Of a stretch of DNA of 64,000 bases, positions 26,012 through 36,066 are shown in pieces. The stretch is taken from contig NZ_CP021744.1 in the NCBI RefSeq assembly GCF_002192455.1, positions 2,634,001-2,698,000 on the forward strand, read 5' to 3'. Position 1 is the first letter of the stretch. Each line of letters begins with the position of its first letter. The translations under genes and the position numbers were made by a program. The notes beneath the pieces were generated by a model that saw only the letters and a program-made list of their open reading frames with translations, was not told where the DNA came from and ran no database searches. This stretch comes from Streptomyces albireticuli. Its GTDB lineage: Bacteria > Actinomycetota > Actinomycetes > Streptomycetales > Streptomycetaceae.

Positions 26012-29000
26012 GTGTCGCCACAGTCCCCCAACACCTCGAGCATCTCGACAGGCCAAGACGGGCAGGGCAAGAGCCCTGCGGATGTCTTCGGCTCCAATGA
26101 GTGGCTCGTCGACGAGATCTACCAGCAGTACCTCCAGGACCCGAACTCGGTCGACCGAGCCTGGTGGGACTTCTTCGCCGACTACAAGCCCGGCCAGGCC
26201 GCGGCCGCGCCGCCGACGGCGCTGACGGGGGCCACGCCCCCGCAGCCCGCCCGGCCCGCCGCCGCGCCCGTCGCGGCGCAGGCGGCTCCGGCCGCCGCTC
26301 CGGCTGCCCCCGCGCAGCCCGCCCCGGCCCAGGCCGCCCCGGCCGCGCCGGTCGCCAAGGCTCCGGCCGCCCCGCAGCAGGCTCCCGCCAAGCCGGCCGC
26401 GGCCGCGCCGGCGAAGCCCGCCGCGAAGGCACCCGAGAAGGCCGCTCCGGCCACCGAGGCGCCCGCCGGTCCCGAGTACGTGACGCTGCGCGGCCCCTCG
26501 GCCGCCGTCGCCAAGAACATGAACGCCTCCCTGGAGCTGCCGACGGCCACGTCCGTCCGCGCGGTCCCGGTGAAGCTGCTGTTCGACCAGCGCATCGTGA
26601 TCAACAATCACCTCAAGCGCGCCCGCGGTGGCAAGGTCTCCTTCACGCACCTCATCGGCTACGCCATGGTGCAGGCGCTGAAGCTCATGCCGTCCATGAA
26701 CCACTCCTTCACGGAGAAGGACGGCAAGCCGACCCTCGTCAAGCCCGAGCACGTCAACCTCGGCCTGGCGATCGACCTGGTCAAGCCCAACGGTGACCGC
26801 CAGCTCGTGGTCGCGGCCATCAAGAAGGCCGAGACGCTCAACTTCTTCGAGTTCTGGCAGGCGTACGAGGACATCGTCCGCCGCGCCCGCGTCGGCAAGC
26901 TGACGATGGACGACTTCACCGGCGTCACCGCCTCGCTGACCAACCCCGGCGGCATCGGCACCGTGCACTCCGTGCCGCGCCTGATGCCCGGCCAGGGTCT
27001 GATCCTCGGCGTCGGCGCGATGGACTACCCGGCCGAGTTCCAGGGCACCTCGCAGGACGCCCTGAACCGCATGGGCATCTCCAAGGTCATGACCCTGACC
27101 TCGACGTACGACCACCGCGTGATCCAGGGCGCCGCCTCCGGCGAGTTCCTGCGGATCATGGCCCAGCTGCTGCTCGGCGAGAACGACTTCTACGACGAGA
27201 TCTTCAAGGCCCTGCGGATCCCGTACGAGCCGGTCCGCTGGCTGCGCGACATCGACGTCTCCCACGACGACGACGTCACCAAGGCCGCCCGGGTCTTCGA
27301 GCTGATCCACTCCTACCGGGTCCGCGGCCACGTCATGGCCGACACCGACCCGCTGGAGTACCGCCAGCGCAAGCACCCCGACCTGGACATCACCGAGCAC
27401 GGCCTCACCCTGTGGGACCTGGAGCGCGAGTTCGCGGTCGGCGGCTTCGCCGGCAAGGCGATGATGAAGCTGCGCGACATCCTGGGCGTGCTGCGCGACT
27501 CGTACTGCCGCACCACCGGCATCGAGTTCATGCACATCCAGGACCCGAAGCAGCGCAAGTGGATCCAGGACCGGGTGGAGCGCGGCCACTCCAAGCCGGA
27601 GCGCGAGGAGCAGCTGCGCATCCTGCGCCGGCTGAACGCCGCCGAGGCCTTCGAGACCTTCCTCCAGACGAAGTACGTCGGCCAGAAGCGCTTCTCGCTG
27701 GAGGGCGGCGAGTCCGTCATCCCGCTGCTCGACGCGGTGCTGGACGCGGCCGCCGAGTCGCGCCTGGACGAGGTCGTCATCGGCATGGCCCACCGTGGCC
27801 GCCTCAACGTCCTCGCCAACATCGTCGGCAAGTCCTACGCGCAGATCTTCCGCGAGTTCGAGGGCAACCTCGACCCGAAGTCGATGCACGGCTCCGGCGA
27901 CGTGAAGTACCACCTGGGCGCCGAGGGCACCTTCACGGGCCTGGACGGCGAGCAGATCAAGGTCTCGCTGGCCGCCAACCCGTCGCACCTGGAGACCGTC
28001 GACCCGGTCGTCGAGGGCATCGCCCGCGCCAAGCAGGACATCATCGGCAAGGCCGGCACGGACTTCACGGTCCTCCCCGTCCAGCTGCACGGCGACGCGG
28101 CCTTCGCGGGCCAGGGCGTCGTCGCGGAGACGCTGAACATGTCGCAGCTGCGCGGCTACCGCACCGGCGGCACCGTGCACATCGTCATCAACAACCAGGT
28201 CGGCTTCACCGCGCCGCCGGAGTCCTCGCGCTCGTCGATGTACTGCACCGACGTCGCCCGGATGATCGAGGCGCCGATCTTCCATGTGAACGGTGACGAC
28301 CCGGAGGCCGTGGTCCGCGTCGCGCGGCTCGCCTTCGAGTTCCGCCAGGCGTTCAACAAGGACGTCGTCATCGACCTGATCTGCTACCGCCGCCGCGGCC
28401 ACAACGAGTCCGACAACCCGGGCTTCACCCAGCCGCTGATGTACGACCTGATCGACAAGAAGCGCTCGGTGCGCAAGCTGTACACCGAGTCCCTCATCGG
28501 TCGTGGCGACATCACGCTGGAAGAGGCCGAGCAGGCGCTCCAGGACTACCAGGGGCAGCTGGAGAAGGTCTTCATCGAGGTCCGCCAGGCCGACACGGCC
28601 CCGGCCCCGCTGGAGGTCCCGGCCCCGCAGACCGGCTTCCCGGTCCAGGTGGACACCGCGATCTCCCAGGAGGTCGTCAAGCGGATCGCCGAGTCGCAGG
28701 TCACCCTGCCCGACGGCGTCACGGTGCACCCGCGCCTGCTGCCGCAGCTCCAGCGCCGCGCGGCCAGCGTCGAGGACGGCACGATCGACTGGGGCATGGG
28801 CGAGACCCTGGCCTTCGGTTCGCTGCTGATGGAGGGCACCCCGGTCCGGCTCGCCGGCCAGGACTCCCGCCGCGGCACCTTCGGCCAGCGGCACGCGGTG
28901 CTCGTCGACCGGGAGACCGGCGACGACTACACCCCGCTGCTGTACCTCTCCGAGGACCAGGCGCGTTACAACGTCTACGACTCGCTCCTCAGCGAGTACG

Positions 29001-29833
29001 CGGCGATGGGCTTCGAGTACGGCTACTCCCTGGCCCGCCCGGACGCGCTGGTGCTGTGGGAGGCCCAGTTCGGTGACTTCGTCAACGGCGCCCAGTCGAT
29101 CATCGACGAGTTCATCTCCTCCTCCGAGCAGAAGTGGAACCAGACCTCTGGTGTCACCCTGCTGCTGCCGCACGGCTACGAGGGCCAGGGCCCGGACCAC
29201 TCCTCGGCCCGTGTCGAGCGCTTCCTCCAGCTCTGCGCGCAGGACAACATGACGGTCGCCATGCCGACGTCGCCGTCGAACTACTTCCACCTGCTGCGCT
29301 GGCAGGTCCACAACCCGCACCACAAGCCGCTGATCGTCTTCACCCCGAAGTCGATGCTGCGTCTGAAGGCCGCGGCGTCGAAGGCGGAGGAGTTCACCAC
29401 CGGTTCGTTCCGTCCGGTGATCGGTGACGACACCGTCGCCACGGCGGACGTCCGCAAGGTCGTCTTCTGCTCCGGCAAGGTCTACTACGACCTGATCGCC
29501 GAGCGGGACAAGCGCGGCGCGAACGACACGGCCATCGTCCGCATCGAGCGGCTGTACCCGCTGCCGGGTGCCGAGCTCCAGGCGGAGATCGCCAAGTACT
29601 CCGGCGCGGAGAAGTACATCTGGGCGCAGGAGGAGCCGGCGAACCAGGGTGCCTGGCCGTTCATCGCGCTCAACCTGATCGACCACCTGGACCTGGCCGT
29701 GGGTGCCGACATCCCGGCCCGGGAGCGACTGCGCCGGATCTCCCGGCCGCACTCCTCCTCCCCGGCGGTCGGCTCGGCCAAGCGCCACCAGGTGGAGCAG
29801 CAGGCTCTGGTCGCCGAGGTCTTCGACGCCTGA
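26012..29833 (+). CDS. kgd: multifunctional 2-oxoglutarate decarboxylase/dehydrogenase E1-E2 (Kgd)
   Basis: 1273 residues. The N-terminal helix [20 protein letters not shown] is followed by an Ala/Pro-rich linker (about 65-150), an E2-type acyltransferase domain with [13 protein letters not shown] (His near 367), then the E1 part with [15 protein letters not shown], the thiamine-diphosphate motif [17 protein letters not shown] and a transketolase-like C-terminal domain. There is no lipoyl domain, as in mycobacterial Kgd/OdhA. It decarboxylates 2-oxoglutarate in the TCA cycle. In actinobacteria the family is inhibited by the FHA protein GarA/OdhI. GTG 26012 (VSPQSPN) matches homologues; GTG 25985 is an alternative. 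Confidence 0.95.
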   Translation: MSPQSPNTSSISTGQDGQGKSPADVFGSNEWLVDEIYQQYLQDPNSVDRAWWDFFADYKPGQAAAAPPTALTGATPPQPARPAAAPVAAQAAPAAAPAAPAQPAPAQAAPAAPVAKAPAAPQQAPAKPAAAAPAKPAAKAPEKAAPATEAPAGPEYVTLRGPSAAVAKNMNASLELPTATSVRAVPVKLLFDQRIVINNHLKRARGGKVSFTHLIGYAMVQALKLMPSMNHSFTEKDGKPTLVKPEHVNLGLAIDLVKPNGDRQLVVAAIKKAETLNFFEFWQAYEDIVRRARVGKLTMDDFTGVTASLTNPGGIGTVHSVPRLMPGQGLILGVGAMDYPAEFQGTSQDALNRMGISKVMTLTSTYDHRVIQGAASGEFLRIMAQLLLGENDFYDEIFKALRIPYEPVRWLRDIDVSHDDDVTKAARVFELIHSYRVRGHVMADTDPLEYRQRKHPDLDITEHGLTLWDLEREFAVGGFAGKAMMKLRDILGVLRDSYCRTTGIEFMHIQDPKQRKWIQDRVERGHSKPEREEQLRILRRLNAAEAFETFLQTKYVGQKRFSLEGGESVIPLLDAVLDAAAESRLDEVVIGMAHRGRLNVLANIVGKSYAQIFREFEGNLDPKSMHGSGDVKYHLGAEGTFTGLDGEQIKVSLAANPSHLETVDPVVEGIARAKQDIIGKAGTDFTVLPVQLHGDAAFAGQGVVAETLNMSQLRGYRTGGTVHIVINNQVGFTAPPESSRSSMYCTDVARMIEAPIFHVNGDDPEAVVRVARLAFEFRQAFNKDVVIDLICYRRRGHNESDNPGFTQPLMYDLIDKKRSVRKLYTESLIGRGDITLEEAEQALQDYQGQLEKVFIEVRQADTAPAPLEVPAPQTGFPVQVDTAISQEVVKRIAESQVTLPDGVTVHPRLLPQLQRRAASVEDGTIDWGMGETLAFGSLLMEGTPVRLAGQDSRRGTFGQRHAVLVDRETGDDYTPLLYLSEDQARYNVYDSLLSEYAAMGFEYGYSLARPDALVLWEAQFGDFVNGAQSIIDEFISSSEQKWNQTSGVTLLLPHGYEGQGPDHSSARVERFLQLCAQDNMTVAMPTSPSNYFHLLRWQVHNPHHKPLIVFTPKSMLRLKAAASKAEEFTTGSFRPVIGDDTVATADVRKVVFCSGKVYYDLIAERDKRGANDTAIVRIERLYPLPGAELQAEIAKYSGAEKYIWAQEEPANQGAWPFIALNLIDHLDLAVGADIPARERLRRISRPHSSSPAVGSAKRHQVEQQALVAEVFDA

Positions 29834-29852
29834 CCTCACCCGAGGTGACCAC

Positions 29853-29892
29853 GCGGTCGGCCCCCATCGCTCCGGCGGTGGGGGCCGGCCGC
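29853..29892. terminator. kgd terminator hairpin
   Basis: An 18-bp stem (arms 29853-29870 and 29875-29892, with two G-T type mismatches) closes on a TCCG loop and is followed by TTTCG, 20 bp after the kgd stop. Confidence 0.8.
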
Positions 29893-29993
29893 TTTCGCGG
29901 CGCGCGCTCGGGGCCCGCCTATCCTGGGCGGGTATGTCCCGCACCCTGCGAAACTGTCCCCGCACACCCTGACTACCCCTGACGGAGAGCACG

Positions 29994-30179
29994 TTGTACT
30001 TCACCGACCGCGGCATCGAGGAGCTGGAGAACCGGCGAGGCGAGGAGGAGGTCACGCTGGGCTGGGTGGCCGAGCAGCTGCGCACCTTCGTCGACCTGAA
30101 CCCGGACTTCGAGGTGCCGGTGGAGCGGCTGGCGACGTGGCTGGCGCGGCTGGACGACGAGGACGACGACGACCTCTGA
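29994..30179 (+). CDS. DUF6104 family small acidic protein, TTG start
   Basis: 61 residues: MYFTDRGIEELENRRGEEE, a helix, VDLNPDFEVPVERLATWLARL, then an acidic tail DDEDDDDL. The TTG start has GGAGAG 5 bases upstream. It is a conserved small Streptomyces protein of unknown function found, from memory, directly after kgd in relatives. It is bracketed by its own strong terminators, so it is probably a single-gene transcript. Confidence 0.85.
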   Translation: MYFTDRGIEELENRRGEEEVTLGWVAEQLRTFVDLNPDFEVPVERLATWLARLDDEDDDDL

Positions 30180-30208
30180 GCCGGAACCGGCAGACACGGT
30201 TGCGGCAG

Positions 30209-30248
30209 AAAGCGGCCGGTCCACCCCGCGGGGTGGACCGGCCGCTTT
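30209..30248. terminator. perfect 19-bp hairpin terminator
   Basis: Arms 30209-30227 and 30230-30248 are fully complementary, beginning AAAGCGGCC and ending GGCCGCTTT, giving a stem flanked by A and T runs. It lies between the convergent DUF6104 gene and the leftward hypothetical gene, so it can work in both directions. Confidence 0.88.
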
Positions 30249-30285
30249 CGTGCGTTCACGGGAGCCCGCCGGGCCCCCGGCCGTC

Positions 30286-31107
30286 TCAGGTGCGCTCGCG
30301 CCACCAGTCGTAGGCGAGGGTCAGCGCGCCGTCCGCGGCGAGCACCGCGCCCACGGCCGCCCAGCCCCGGTGCCCGGCGCGGCGGGCGCCGAGGGCCAGC
30401 GCGAGGCCGGCCGCGATCTCGGCGGCGCCCAGGGCGCGGGCGCGGGGGCCGCGGGTCCACGCGCCGAGGGTGCCGCGTTCGGCGGCGTCGAGCCCGGCCC
30501 GGACGGCCTGCCGCCAGCCCGGCCAGTCGACGGCCTCGGCCTCGGGGAGCACCCCGGCCGCCGCGCGCAGCCGGGCGGCGCTCGCGCCGGGCGCGAGGCC
30601 GGGCGGCAGCGTCAGGCCGGTGCGGGAGAGGACGGCGATCAGGCCGAGCACCCGGGCGGCGGCCCCGGCGTCGGAGTCCGGGCGGGCCAGCCCGTCGAGG
30701 GCGGCGCCGTCGAGCACCGGGTCGAGACCGAGCCGTGAGCGCAGGGCGCCCATGGCGGCCTCCTCGCCGGCCGGGGTGCCGTCGGCGAGCCAGTGGTAGC
30801 CGACCGTACGGCGGAACCCCGCGGCCACCACGAACCCGGCGCCGTTCGCGTCCCACCACAGCCCGACGACGGGCCAGGACTCGGCCACGGCCAGGGCGTG
30901 CGCCCAGCCCGCGGTCGCCTCGGCCAGGGACGTGCCCTCGGAGCGCCAGGAGTCCTCACCGGGGATCAGCGCGCTCCATCCTTCGCCGGCCGGGACCAGG
31001 AGCAGGGGTTCGTTCAGGAGCTGCGCGGAGGGGCGTACGCGGTCGGGCTCGGCCCGGCAGAGCAGCAGGACCCCGGCCGCGCGGCTGTGGTCATTAGCGG
31101 AGGACAT
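30286..31107 (-). CDS. conserved hypothetical protein with C-terminal membrane-like segments
   Basis: 273 residues, not assigned to a family. The N-terminal part alternates beta-like strands (GVLLLCRAEPD, PLLLVPAGEGWSALIPG, WPVVGLWWDANGAGFVVAAGF), and the middle is helical. The C-terminal 60 residues have two hydrophobic stretches (IAAGLALALGARRAG and WAAVGAVLAADGALTLAYDWW). It could be peripheral or a two-pass membrane protein. Codon use is typical of the chromosome. The ATG has no strong ribosome binding site. It is divergent from the DUF4097 gene across a 225-bp region with a CGATATATCG palindrome. Confidence 0.7.
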   Translation of the reverse strand: MSSANDHSRAAGVLLLCRAEPDRVRPSAQLLNEPLLLVPAGEGWSALIPGEDSWRSEGTSLAEATAGWAHALAVAESWPVVGLWWDANGAGFVVAAGFRRTVGYHWLADGTPAGEEAAMGALRSRLGLDPVLDGAALDGLARPDSDAGAAARVLGLIAVLSRTGLTLPPGLAPGASAARLRAAAGVLPEAEAVDWPGWRQAVRAGLDAAERGTLGAWTRGPRARALGAAEIAAGLALALGARRAGHRGWAAVGAVLAADGALTLAYDWWRERT

Positions 31108-31153
31108 GCGTCCACGCTATGCCAAACGGGCGCCTCTTGACTTCACCCATCCG

Positions 31154-31163
31154 CGATATATCG
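31154..31163. promoter_or_regulatory. CGATATATCG palindrome, candidate PadR operator
   Basis: A perfect 10-bp AT-centred palindrome in a very GC-rich context, in the region upstream of the DUF4097-PadR operon and 47 bp upstream of the divergent hypothetical gene. A related half site (GCGATAG) follows at 31179. PadR operators are often ATAT-centred palindromes, so autoregulation by the PadR gene is plausible. Confidence 0.5.
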
Positions 31164-31332
31164 TGTTTCCCGTAAGACGCGATAGGTTGCGTCGCGGGGA
31201 GCCGCCCCGGGCGTGCCACCCCTCAGGCGTCCCCGGGCGCCCATGACGAGCCCCTGACGGGCCCGGACGGGACCCGACAAGCGCTCACGAGCCCAGCACG
31301 AGCCCTGACGAGTACGAGCAAGGAGGCCCGGC

Positions 31333-32223
31333 ATGCCGGTCCGGTCGGAGTGGTCACTGTCCACGCCAGAGCAGCTCACCTTCGAGGAGCCGGTCACGGC
31401 CCTCGCCGTACGGATCCTGGGCGGCGCGGTCAACGTCGTGGGCACGGACTCCGGCCCCGCGACCCTCCAGCTCTCCGCGATCGACGGCCCGCCGCTGTCC
31501 GTCGGCCTGGTGGACGGCACGCTGACCGTCGCCTACGAGGACCTGACCTGGAAGAAGCTCCTCGACCGGCCCCTCGGCGGCATGGCGGGCAAGCGCACGG
31601 CCACCGTGACGCTCACCGTCCCGGCCGCCACCCGCGCCGAGGTCGGCACCGTCACCGCGGACGCCGTCGTCTCCGGCCTCGCGGGCCGCGTGGAGATCCG
31701 GAGCGCCACCGGCGACGCCACGCTCGTCGGGCTGACCGGCGAGGTCCGCGCCGAGACCGTGGCCGGGCGGCTGGAGGCCCAGGGCCTCCGCGGCGACCTG
31801 CGCCTCAACTCCGTCTCCGGGGACATCACGCTCGTCGAGAGCGCGAGCGGTGCTGTCAGGGCCGACACGGTCACCGGCGCCGTCGTCGTCGACCTCTCCC
31901 CCGCGGCCGCCGCGAAGCGGCTCGACCTCTCCCTGGGCAGCGTCGCCGGTGAGGTCGCCGTCCGGCTGCCGGCCGGCGCCGGCGCGGAGGTACGGGCGAA
32001 CACCGCGGGCGGCGCGGTCTCCTGCGCCTTCGACGAGCTGGCCGTCAGCGGCCGGTTCGGCGCCCGGAAGGTCACCGGCACGCTCGGCGCCGGCGGGGGG
32101 AAGCTCAAGGTCACCACCGTCACCGGCGCGATCGCGCTGCTGCGCCGCCCGGACGCCGCGGACCGGGCCGACGGCCCGTACGACGCCCCCACCGACGTCC
32201 CCGCCCAGGGAAAGGTCCTCTGA
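31333..32223 (+). CDS. DUF4097 family beta-strand repeat protein
   Basis: 296 residues forming a right-handed beta-helix-like series of short strands: GGAVNVVGTD, VTADAVVSGLAGRVEIRSAT, GDATLVGLTGEVRAETVAGR, LNSVSGDITLVESASGAVRA and LKVTTVTGAIALL. This is the DUF4097 (putative adhesin) fold. No signal peptide is present, so in Streptomyces it is probably cytoplasmic. AAGGAGG lies 7 bases before the ATG. The stop overlaps the PadR start by one base (TGATG), so the two proteins are made together and probably function together, perhaps with the DUF4097 protein as a partner of the regulator. Confidence 0.87.
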   Translation: MPVRSEWSLSTPEQLTFEEPVTALAVRILGGAVNVVGTDSGPATLQLSAIDGPPLSVGLVDGTLTVAYEDLTWKKLLDRPLGGMAGKRTATVTLTVPAATRAEVGTVTADAVVSGLAGRVEIRSATGDATLVGLTGEVRAETVAGRLEAQGLRGDLRLNSVSGDITLVESASGAVRADTVTGAVVVDLSPAAAAKRLDLSLGSVAGEVAVRLPAGAGAEVRANTAGGAVSCAFDELAVSGRFGARKVTGTLGAGGGKLKVTTVTGAIALLRRPDAADRADGPYDAPTDVPAQGKVL

Positions 32224-33197
32224 TGCCCCCCGTCTTCGCCCACGGCCGGCTGCGGCTGTACCTGCTCAAGCTCCTCGACGAGGCCCCGCGCCACGGCTAC
32301 GAGATCATCCGGCTGCTGGAGGAGCGCTTCCAGGGGCTCTACGCCCCCTCCGCCGGCACGGTCTACCCGCGGCTGGCCAAGCTGGAGGCCGAGGGCCTCG
32401 TCACGCACGCCACCGAGGGCGGCCGCAAGGTCTACTCGATCACCGACGCCGGCCGCACCGAACTCGCCGGCCGCCAGGGCGAGCTGGCCGAGCTCGAACT
32501 GGACATCCGCGAGTCCGTCTCCGCGCTCGCCTCCGACATCCGCGAGGACGTCCGGGGCGCCGCGGGCGATCTCCGCCGCGACATGCGCGAGGACGCGCGC
32601 CGGACGCGCGCGGAGCCGCCCGCGGGCGACCCCTTCCAGAGCGCGAAGGAGGAGTTCAGACGCGCCAAGGAGCAGTGGAAGGAGCAGGCCCGGCGGGCGA
32701 AGGAGGAGAGCCGCCGCGCCCGCCAGGACGCCCAGCAGGCCCGCCGCCAGGCGAAGCAGGCGCACGAGGAGGCCTACGAGGAGGTCCTGCGGATCGCCGA
32801 CCGCGTCCAGCGGGAGGTCGGCGAGCACGTCCGCCAGGAGGGCTGGCCGTCCGGCATCGCGGAGGGCTTCGGTCTCCTGACCCGGGAACTGGGCGACCTC
32901 GGCCAGCGCCTGGCGGAGGGCAAGGACGCCCCGGGCCGCGGGCCGCGCGGGGCTGGCGCGTCCGGCTCCGGGCGCCCGCGTCCGGACGGACCCGCCCCGT
33001 ACTGGGCCACGGACCCGTCCGAGCCCTCCGAGGACCCGGCCCGCGACCTGGACCGCCTGCTGGACCGCTTCCGCGACGGCATCCGCGACACGGCCCGGGA
33101 CCACGGGGTCACCCCCGCCCAGCTCGCCGAGTCCCGCCGCCACCTGGCGGAGGCGGCGGCCCGCATCGACGCGGCACTGCGCGACCCGGACGACTGA
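32223..33197 (+). CDS. PadR family transcriptional regulator with long coiled-coil tail
   Basis: 324 residues. The N-terminal PadR winged helix (RLRLYLLKLLDEAPRHGYEIIRLLEERF...PSAGTVYPRLAKLEAEGLV...GRKVYSITDAG) spans residues 1-85. A long charged helical region (about 90-200) with heptad-like Arg/Glu/Ala/Gln content (REDVRGAAGDLRRDMREDAR, KEQARRAKEESRRARQDA) follows, then a Pro/Gly linker and a final helix bundle. Typical PadR proteins have 110-180 residues, so the tail is an extension, probably for oligomerisation. It is coupled to the DUF4097 gene. Confidence 0.9.
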   Translation: MPPVFAHGRLRLYLLKLLDEAPRHGYEIIRLLEERFQGLYAPSAGTVYPRLAKLEAEGLVTHATEGGRKVYSITDAGRTELAGRQGELAELELDIRESVSALASDIREDVRGAAGDLRRDMREDARRTRAEPPAGDPFQSAKEEFRRAKEQWKEQARRAKEESRRARQDAQQARRQAKQAHEEAYEEVLRIADRVQREVGEHVRQEGWPSGIAEGFGLLTRELGDLGQRLAEGKDAPGRGPRGAGASGSGRPRPDGPAPYWATDPSEPSEDPARDLDRLLDRFRDGIRDTARDHGVTPAQLAESRRHLAEAAARIDAALRDPDD

Positions 33198-33456
33198 CGC
33201 GGAGACGCCCGGACGGGGCGGCCTTGGCCGAGGCGCCGCACGCCGTCCGGCGCCGGGCCCGGGAACGCTCCGGGCGGGGCACCGGCGACGCGCCGCACCC
33301 GCCCGGCTCCCCGAGGGCCGTCCGGCCGCCGGGGCGTCCGCTCCACCGGCACAAGCGGCCGGCTTCCACCACGGCATGCGGGCGAGGGAGCGAGCCGGAG
33401 CCTCACCCTGCCGGGGCGCGTGCCGAGGACCCCGGGGCCCGAACGGGCCCCGCCGC

Positions 33457-34872
33457 TCAGCCCCGCCCCGGCACCGCCGTCACCCTGACCTCGCCCCGCC
33501 CCCTCCCCGGCACCGCCACCACCCGCACCGAGCCGCGCTCCCCCGGCCCCACCGCCGTCGTGTCGGCGCGGGCCGGGCCCTCGGTCGTCAGGCGCCAGCC
33601 GCGGGACGTGGGCGGCAGGGCCAGCTCCGTCGTGCCGGGGCCGGCCGGGGCGTACCGCAGGCGGTAGACGGCCGTTCGCGCGTCGTACGACGCCTCCCGC
33701 ACCGCTCCCGCCACGGCGGGGGCGTACGGCTCCGCCGTGCGGGCCTTGTTGGGCTGGTAGCGGCCCCGCGCGTCGAGGGCGCAGTAGCCGCCGCCGTAGC
33801 ACCACTGCCAGCTCGCCCAGCCGCTCGCGTAGCGGGACATGGAGGTGAGGGCGTCCTCGTAGAAGCGGCCCATGTTCGGCAGGGAGCTGTTCATCGGCCC
33901 CCACTCGCCGACGACGACCGGGACGCGCATCGCGCGCGGGTAGTGGACGACGGCCGCCTCGTACGCCCGCAGCCAGCCCGCCGCCGGGTCGTAGTCGCGC
34001 CCGGCCTCCATGGCCGCGTTGTAGAAGTGCGGGGCGTAGACGACCTTGGGGTCGTGGACGCGGCCGAGGCCCGTGGGGATGCCCTCGCCGGCGGCCGGGG
34101 TGGGCTCGACGAACAGCCAGTGGCGGCGGTCGACGCGCCGGATCGCGTCGGCGAGGCGGTTGTACATGGGAGTGATCCGCGTGGCCTCGATGCGGCGGGC
34201 CGCGTCCGGGATGCTCTCGCCCTCGCGCATCCGCCCCATCGGCTCGTTGATCAGGTCGTACCCGAACACGGCGGGATGGTCCGCGAGCCGCCCCGCGAGG
34301 ACCTGCCACATCCGGGCCTGGGCGCGGCGCAGGTCCTCGTCCTGGTAGAGGTGTTCGAACGCGGCCTGGACGGCGGGCTCGAAGTACTCGGCGAACCAGT
34401 CGTCGGGGTGCGGCCGGTAGGGCAGGCCGTCGGTGCGGGTGGCCCAGGCGGGGATGCCGCGGTGGGTGCCGAACGCGGGCCCGTAGACGTCCTGGTGGGC
34501 GTCGATCACCACGCGGACGCGGTACTTGTGCGCCCAGTCCAGCACCCGTTCGATCTTCCGGAGGTAGCGCTCGCTGTACTGTCCCGGCCGCGGCTCCAGG
34601 TCGTCCCAGAAGACCGCGAGCCGGGCGAGGTCGAAGCCCCGCCCGGCCATGTCGCGCAGCGAGCGCTCGGTGATGTCCGCGAGGGCTTCGTCGCCGCGGT
34701 GCTCCTTGTCCGCGAGGTTCCAGCCGCGGACGGTGAGCACGCGGCCCCGGTCGTCGGTGAGGGGCGGGATGTCCGCTTCCGTACGGGCCGCCGCCGGAAC
34801 CCCCGGTGCCAGGAGTGCCAGGACCGCGGCTACGGCGAGCAGCGCCGCCTTGCGCAAGCGTCTTGGAGGCAT
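33457..34872 (-). CDS. secreted GH5 endoglycoceramidase-like hydrolase
   Basis: 471 residues with a signal peptide (LRKAALLAVAAVLALLAPG, cleavage near PAAARTEA). The GH5 barrel begins VRGWNLADKEHRG and includes the endoglycoceramidase-like RVVIDAHQDVYGPAFG, catalytic acid/base Glu in GYDLINEPMGR and nucleophile Glu in VPVVVGEWGPMN. A C-terminal beta-sandwich of about 100 residues ends in two near-copies of a VAVPGRG/TAVPGRG phrase. Endoglycoceramidases cut between the glycan and ceramide of glycosphingolipids; an actinobacterial homologue could instead act on plant or microbial glycolipids. Only 7 bp separate it from the downstream zinc-type dehydrogenase on the same strand. Confidence 0.85.
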   Translation of the reverse strand: MPPRRLRKAALLAVAAVLALLAPGVPAAARTEADIPPLTDDRGRVLTVRGWNLADKEHRGDEALADITERSLRDMAGRGFDLARLAVFWDDLEPRPGQYSERYLRKIERVLDWAHKYRVRVVIDAHQDVYGPAFGTHRGIPAWATRTDGLPYRPHPDDWFAEYFEPAVQAAFEHLYQDEDLRRAQARMWQVLAGRLADHPAVFGYDLINEPMGRMREGESIPDAARRIEATRITPMYNRLADAIRRVDRRHWLFVEPTPAAGEGIPTGLGRVHDPKVVYAPHFYNAAMEAGRDYDPAAGWLRAYEAAVVHYPRAMRVPVVVGEWGPMNSSLPNMGRFYEDALTSMSRYASGWASWQWCYGGGYCALDARGRYQPNKARTAEPYAPAVAGAVREASYDARTAVYRLRYAPAGPGTTELALPPTSRGWRLTTEGPARADTTAVGPGERGSVRVVAVPGRGRGEVRVTAVPGRG

Positions 34873-34879
34873 CCGCCGT

Positions 34880-35842
34880 TCATACCGTCAGCACGACCTT
34901 GCCGAACAGGTCGCCACCGGCCATCTTCTCGAAGCCCTCGCGCGCCCGGTCGAGCGGCAGGACGGAGTCGATCACCGGTCGCAGGCCGGTGGCGGCGCAG
35001 AAGGAGAGCAGGTCCGCGAGCTCGTCCTTGGTGCCCATGGTCGAGCCGACGACCTTCAGCTCCAGGAAGAAGATGCGGTTGAGTTCGGCGGCGGGCGGGT
35101 TGGGGCCGCTGGTGGCCCCGGAGATCACCAGGGTGCCGCCGGGCTTGAGGGACTTGACCGAGTGCGACCAGGTGGCGGCGCCCACGGTCTCGATCACGGC
35201 GTCGACGCGGTGCGGCAGCCGCGCCCCCGGCTCGTAGGCCCCCTCGGCGCCGAGCTCCACGGCACGCCGGCGCTTGGCCTCGTCCCGGCTGGTCGCGAAG
35301 ACCCGCAGCCCGGCCGCGGCGCCCAGGGCGATCGCCGCGGTGGCGACCCCGCCGCCGGCGCCCTGGACGAGGACGCTCTGGCCGGGGCGGACGCCGGCGT
35401 TGGTGAACAGCATCCGGTACGCGGTCAGCCAGGCGGTCGGCAGACAGGCCGCCTCCGCGAAGGACAGCTCCTTCGGCTTCGGCAGCACGTTCCACGCGGG
35501 GACGGCGACGCGCTCGGCGAAGGTGCCCTGGTAGCGCTCGGTGAGGATGGAGCGCTGCTCGCGCGGGCCCACGCCGTGGCCGCTCTGGCCGATGACGGAG
35601 TGGACGACGACCTCGTTGCCGTCCTCGTCGAGGCCCGCCGCGTCACAGCCGAGGATCATCGGGAGCACCTCGTCGGAGAGGCCGACACCGCGCAGCGACC
35701 ACAGGTCGTGGTGGTTGAGGGACGCCGCCTTGACGTTGACGACCGTCCATCCCGGCGGCGCCTCGGGCTCGGGGCGCTGGCCCAACTCAAGTCCTTCGAG
35801 GGGCTGGTCACGGTCGGTGCGTACGGCATAGGCGGCGAACAT
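34880..35842 (-). CDS. zinc-binding dehydrogenase/quinone oxidoreductase (MDR family)
   Basis: 320-residue medium-chain dehydrogenase/reductase. The N-terminal catalytic domain has VKAASLNHHDLWSLRGVG and LPMILGCDAAG, and the Rossmann domain has VLVQGAGGGVATAAIALG and VDAVIETVGAATW. The LPMILGCDAAG context and lack of the four-Cys structural zinc lobe point to a quinone-oxidoreductase-like member. The sequence is strongly reminiscent of the Streptomyces protein next to malic enzyme (SCO5262 by memory). It precedes the GH5 gene on the same strand. Confidence 0.88.
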   Translation of the reverse strand: MFAAYAVRTDRDQPLEGLELGQRPEPEAPPGWTVVNVKAASLNHHDLWSLRGVGLSDEVLPMILGCDAAGLDEDGNEVVVHSVIGQSGHGVGPREQRSILTERYQGTFAERVAVPAWNVLPKPKELSFAEAACLPTAWLTAYRMLFTNAGVRPGQSVLVQGAGGGVATAAIALGAAAGLRVFATSRDEAKRRRAVELGAEGAYEPGARLPHRVDAVIETVGAATWSHSVKSLKPGGTLVISGATSGPNPPAAELNRIFFLELKVVGSTMGTKDELADLLSFCAATGLRPVIDSVLPLDRAREGFEKMAGGDLFGKVVLTV

Positions 35843-36066
35843 GATCCGAACCTAGACCCGCGACGCGCGGGGCGGAACCAGGCGCCGGTGTGACACGCGC
35901 CGCGTCGGCCACGGGGGTGTCCACAGGCCGCTCCGGCAACGGCCGTATCCACGGTGGAGGGTGTGCTTTCCCGTTGACCGGGCGCCCCGGAGGCGGGTTG
36001 GCTTTGCGGGCCCGCGCATGTACCGCACAGGTGTCGTACGGGCTCGTTCCCGAGGGGGGAATTCTC

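Noticed and set aside
25937..30859. Leftward open frame of about 1640 codons antisense to kgd
   Set aside because: It mirrors the third-position GC bias of kgd, crosses two strong terminators and has no recognisable domain.
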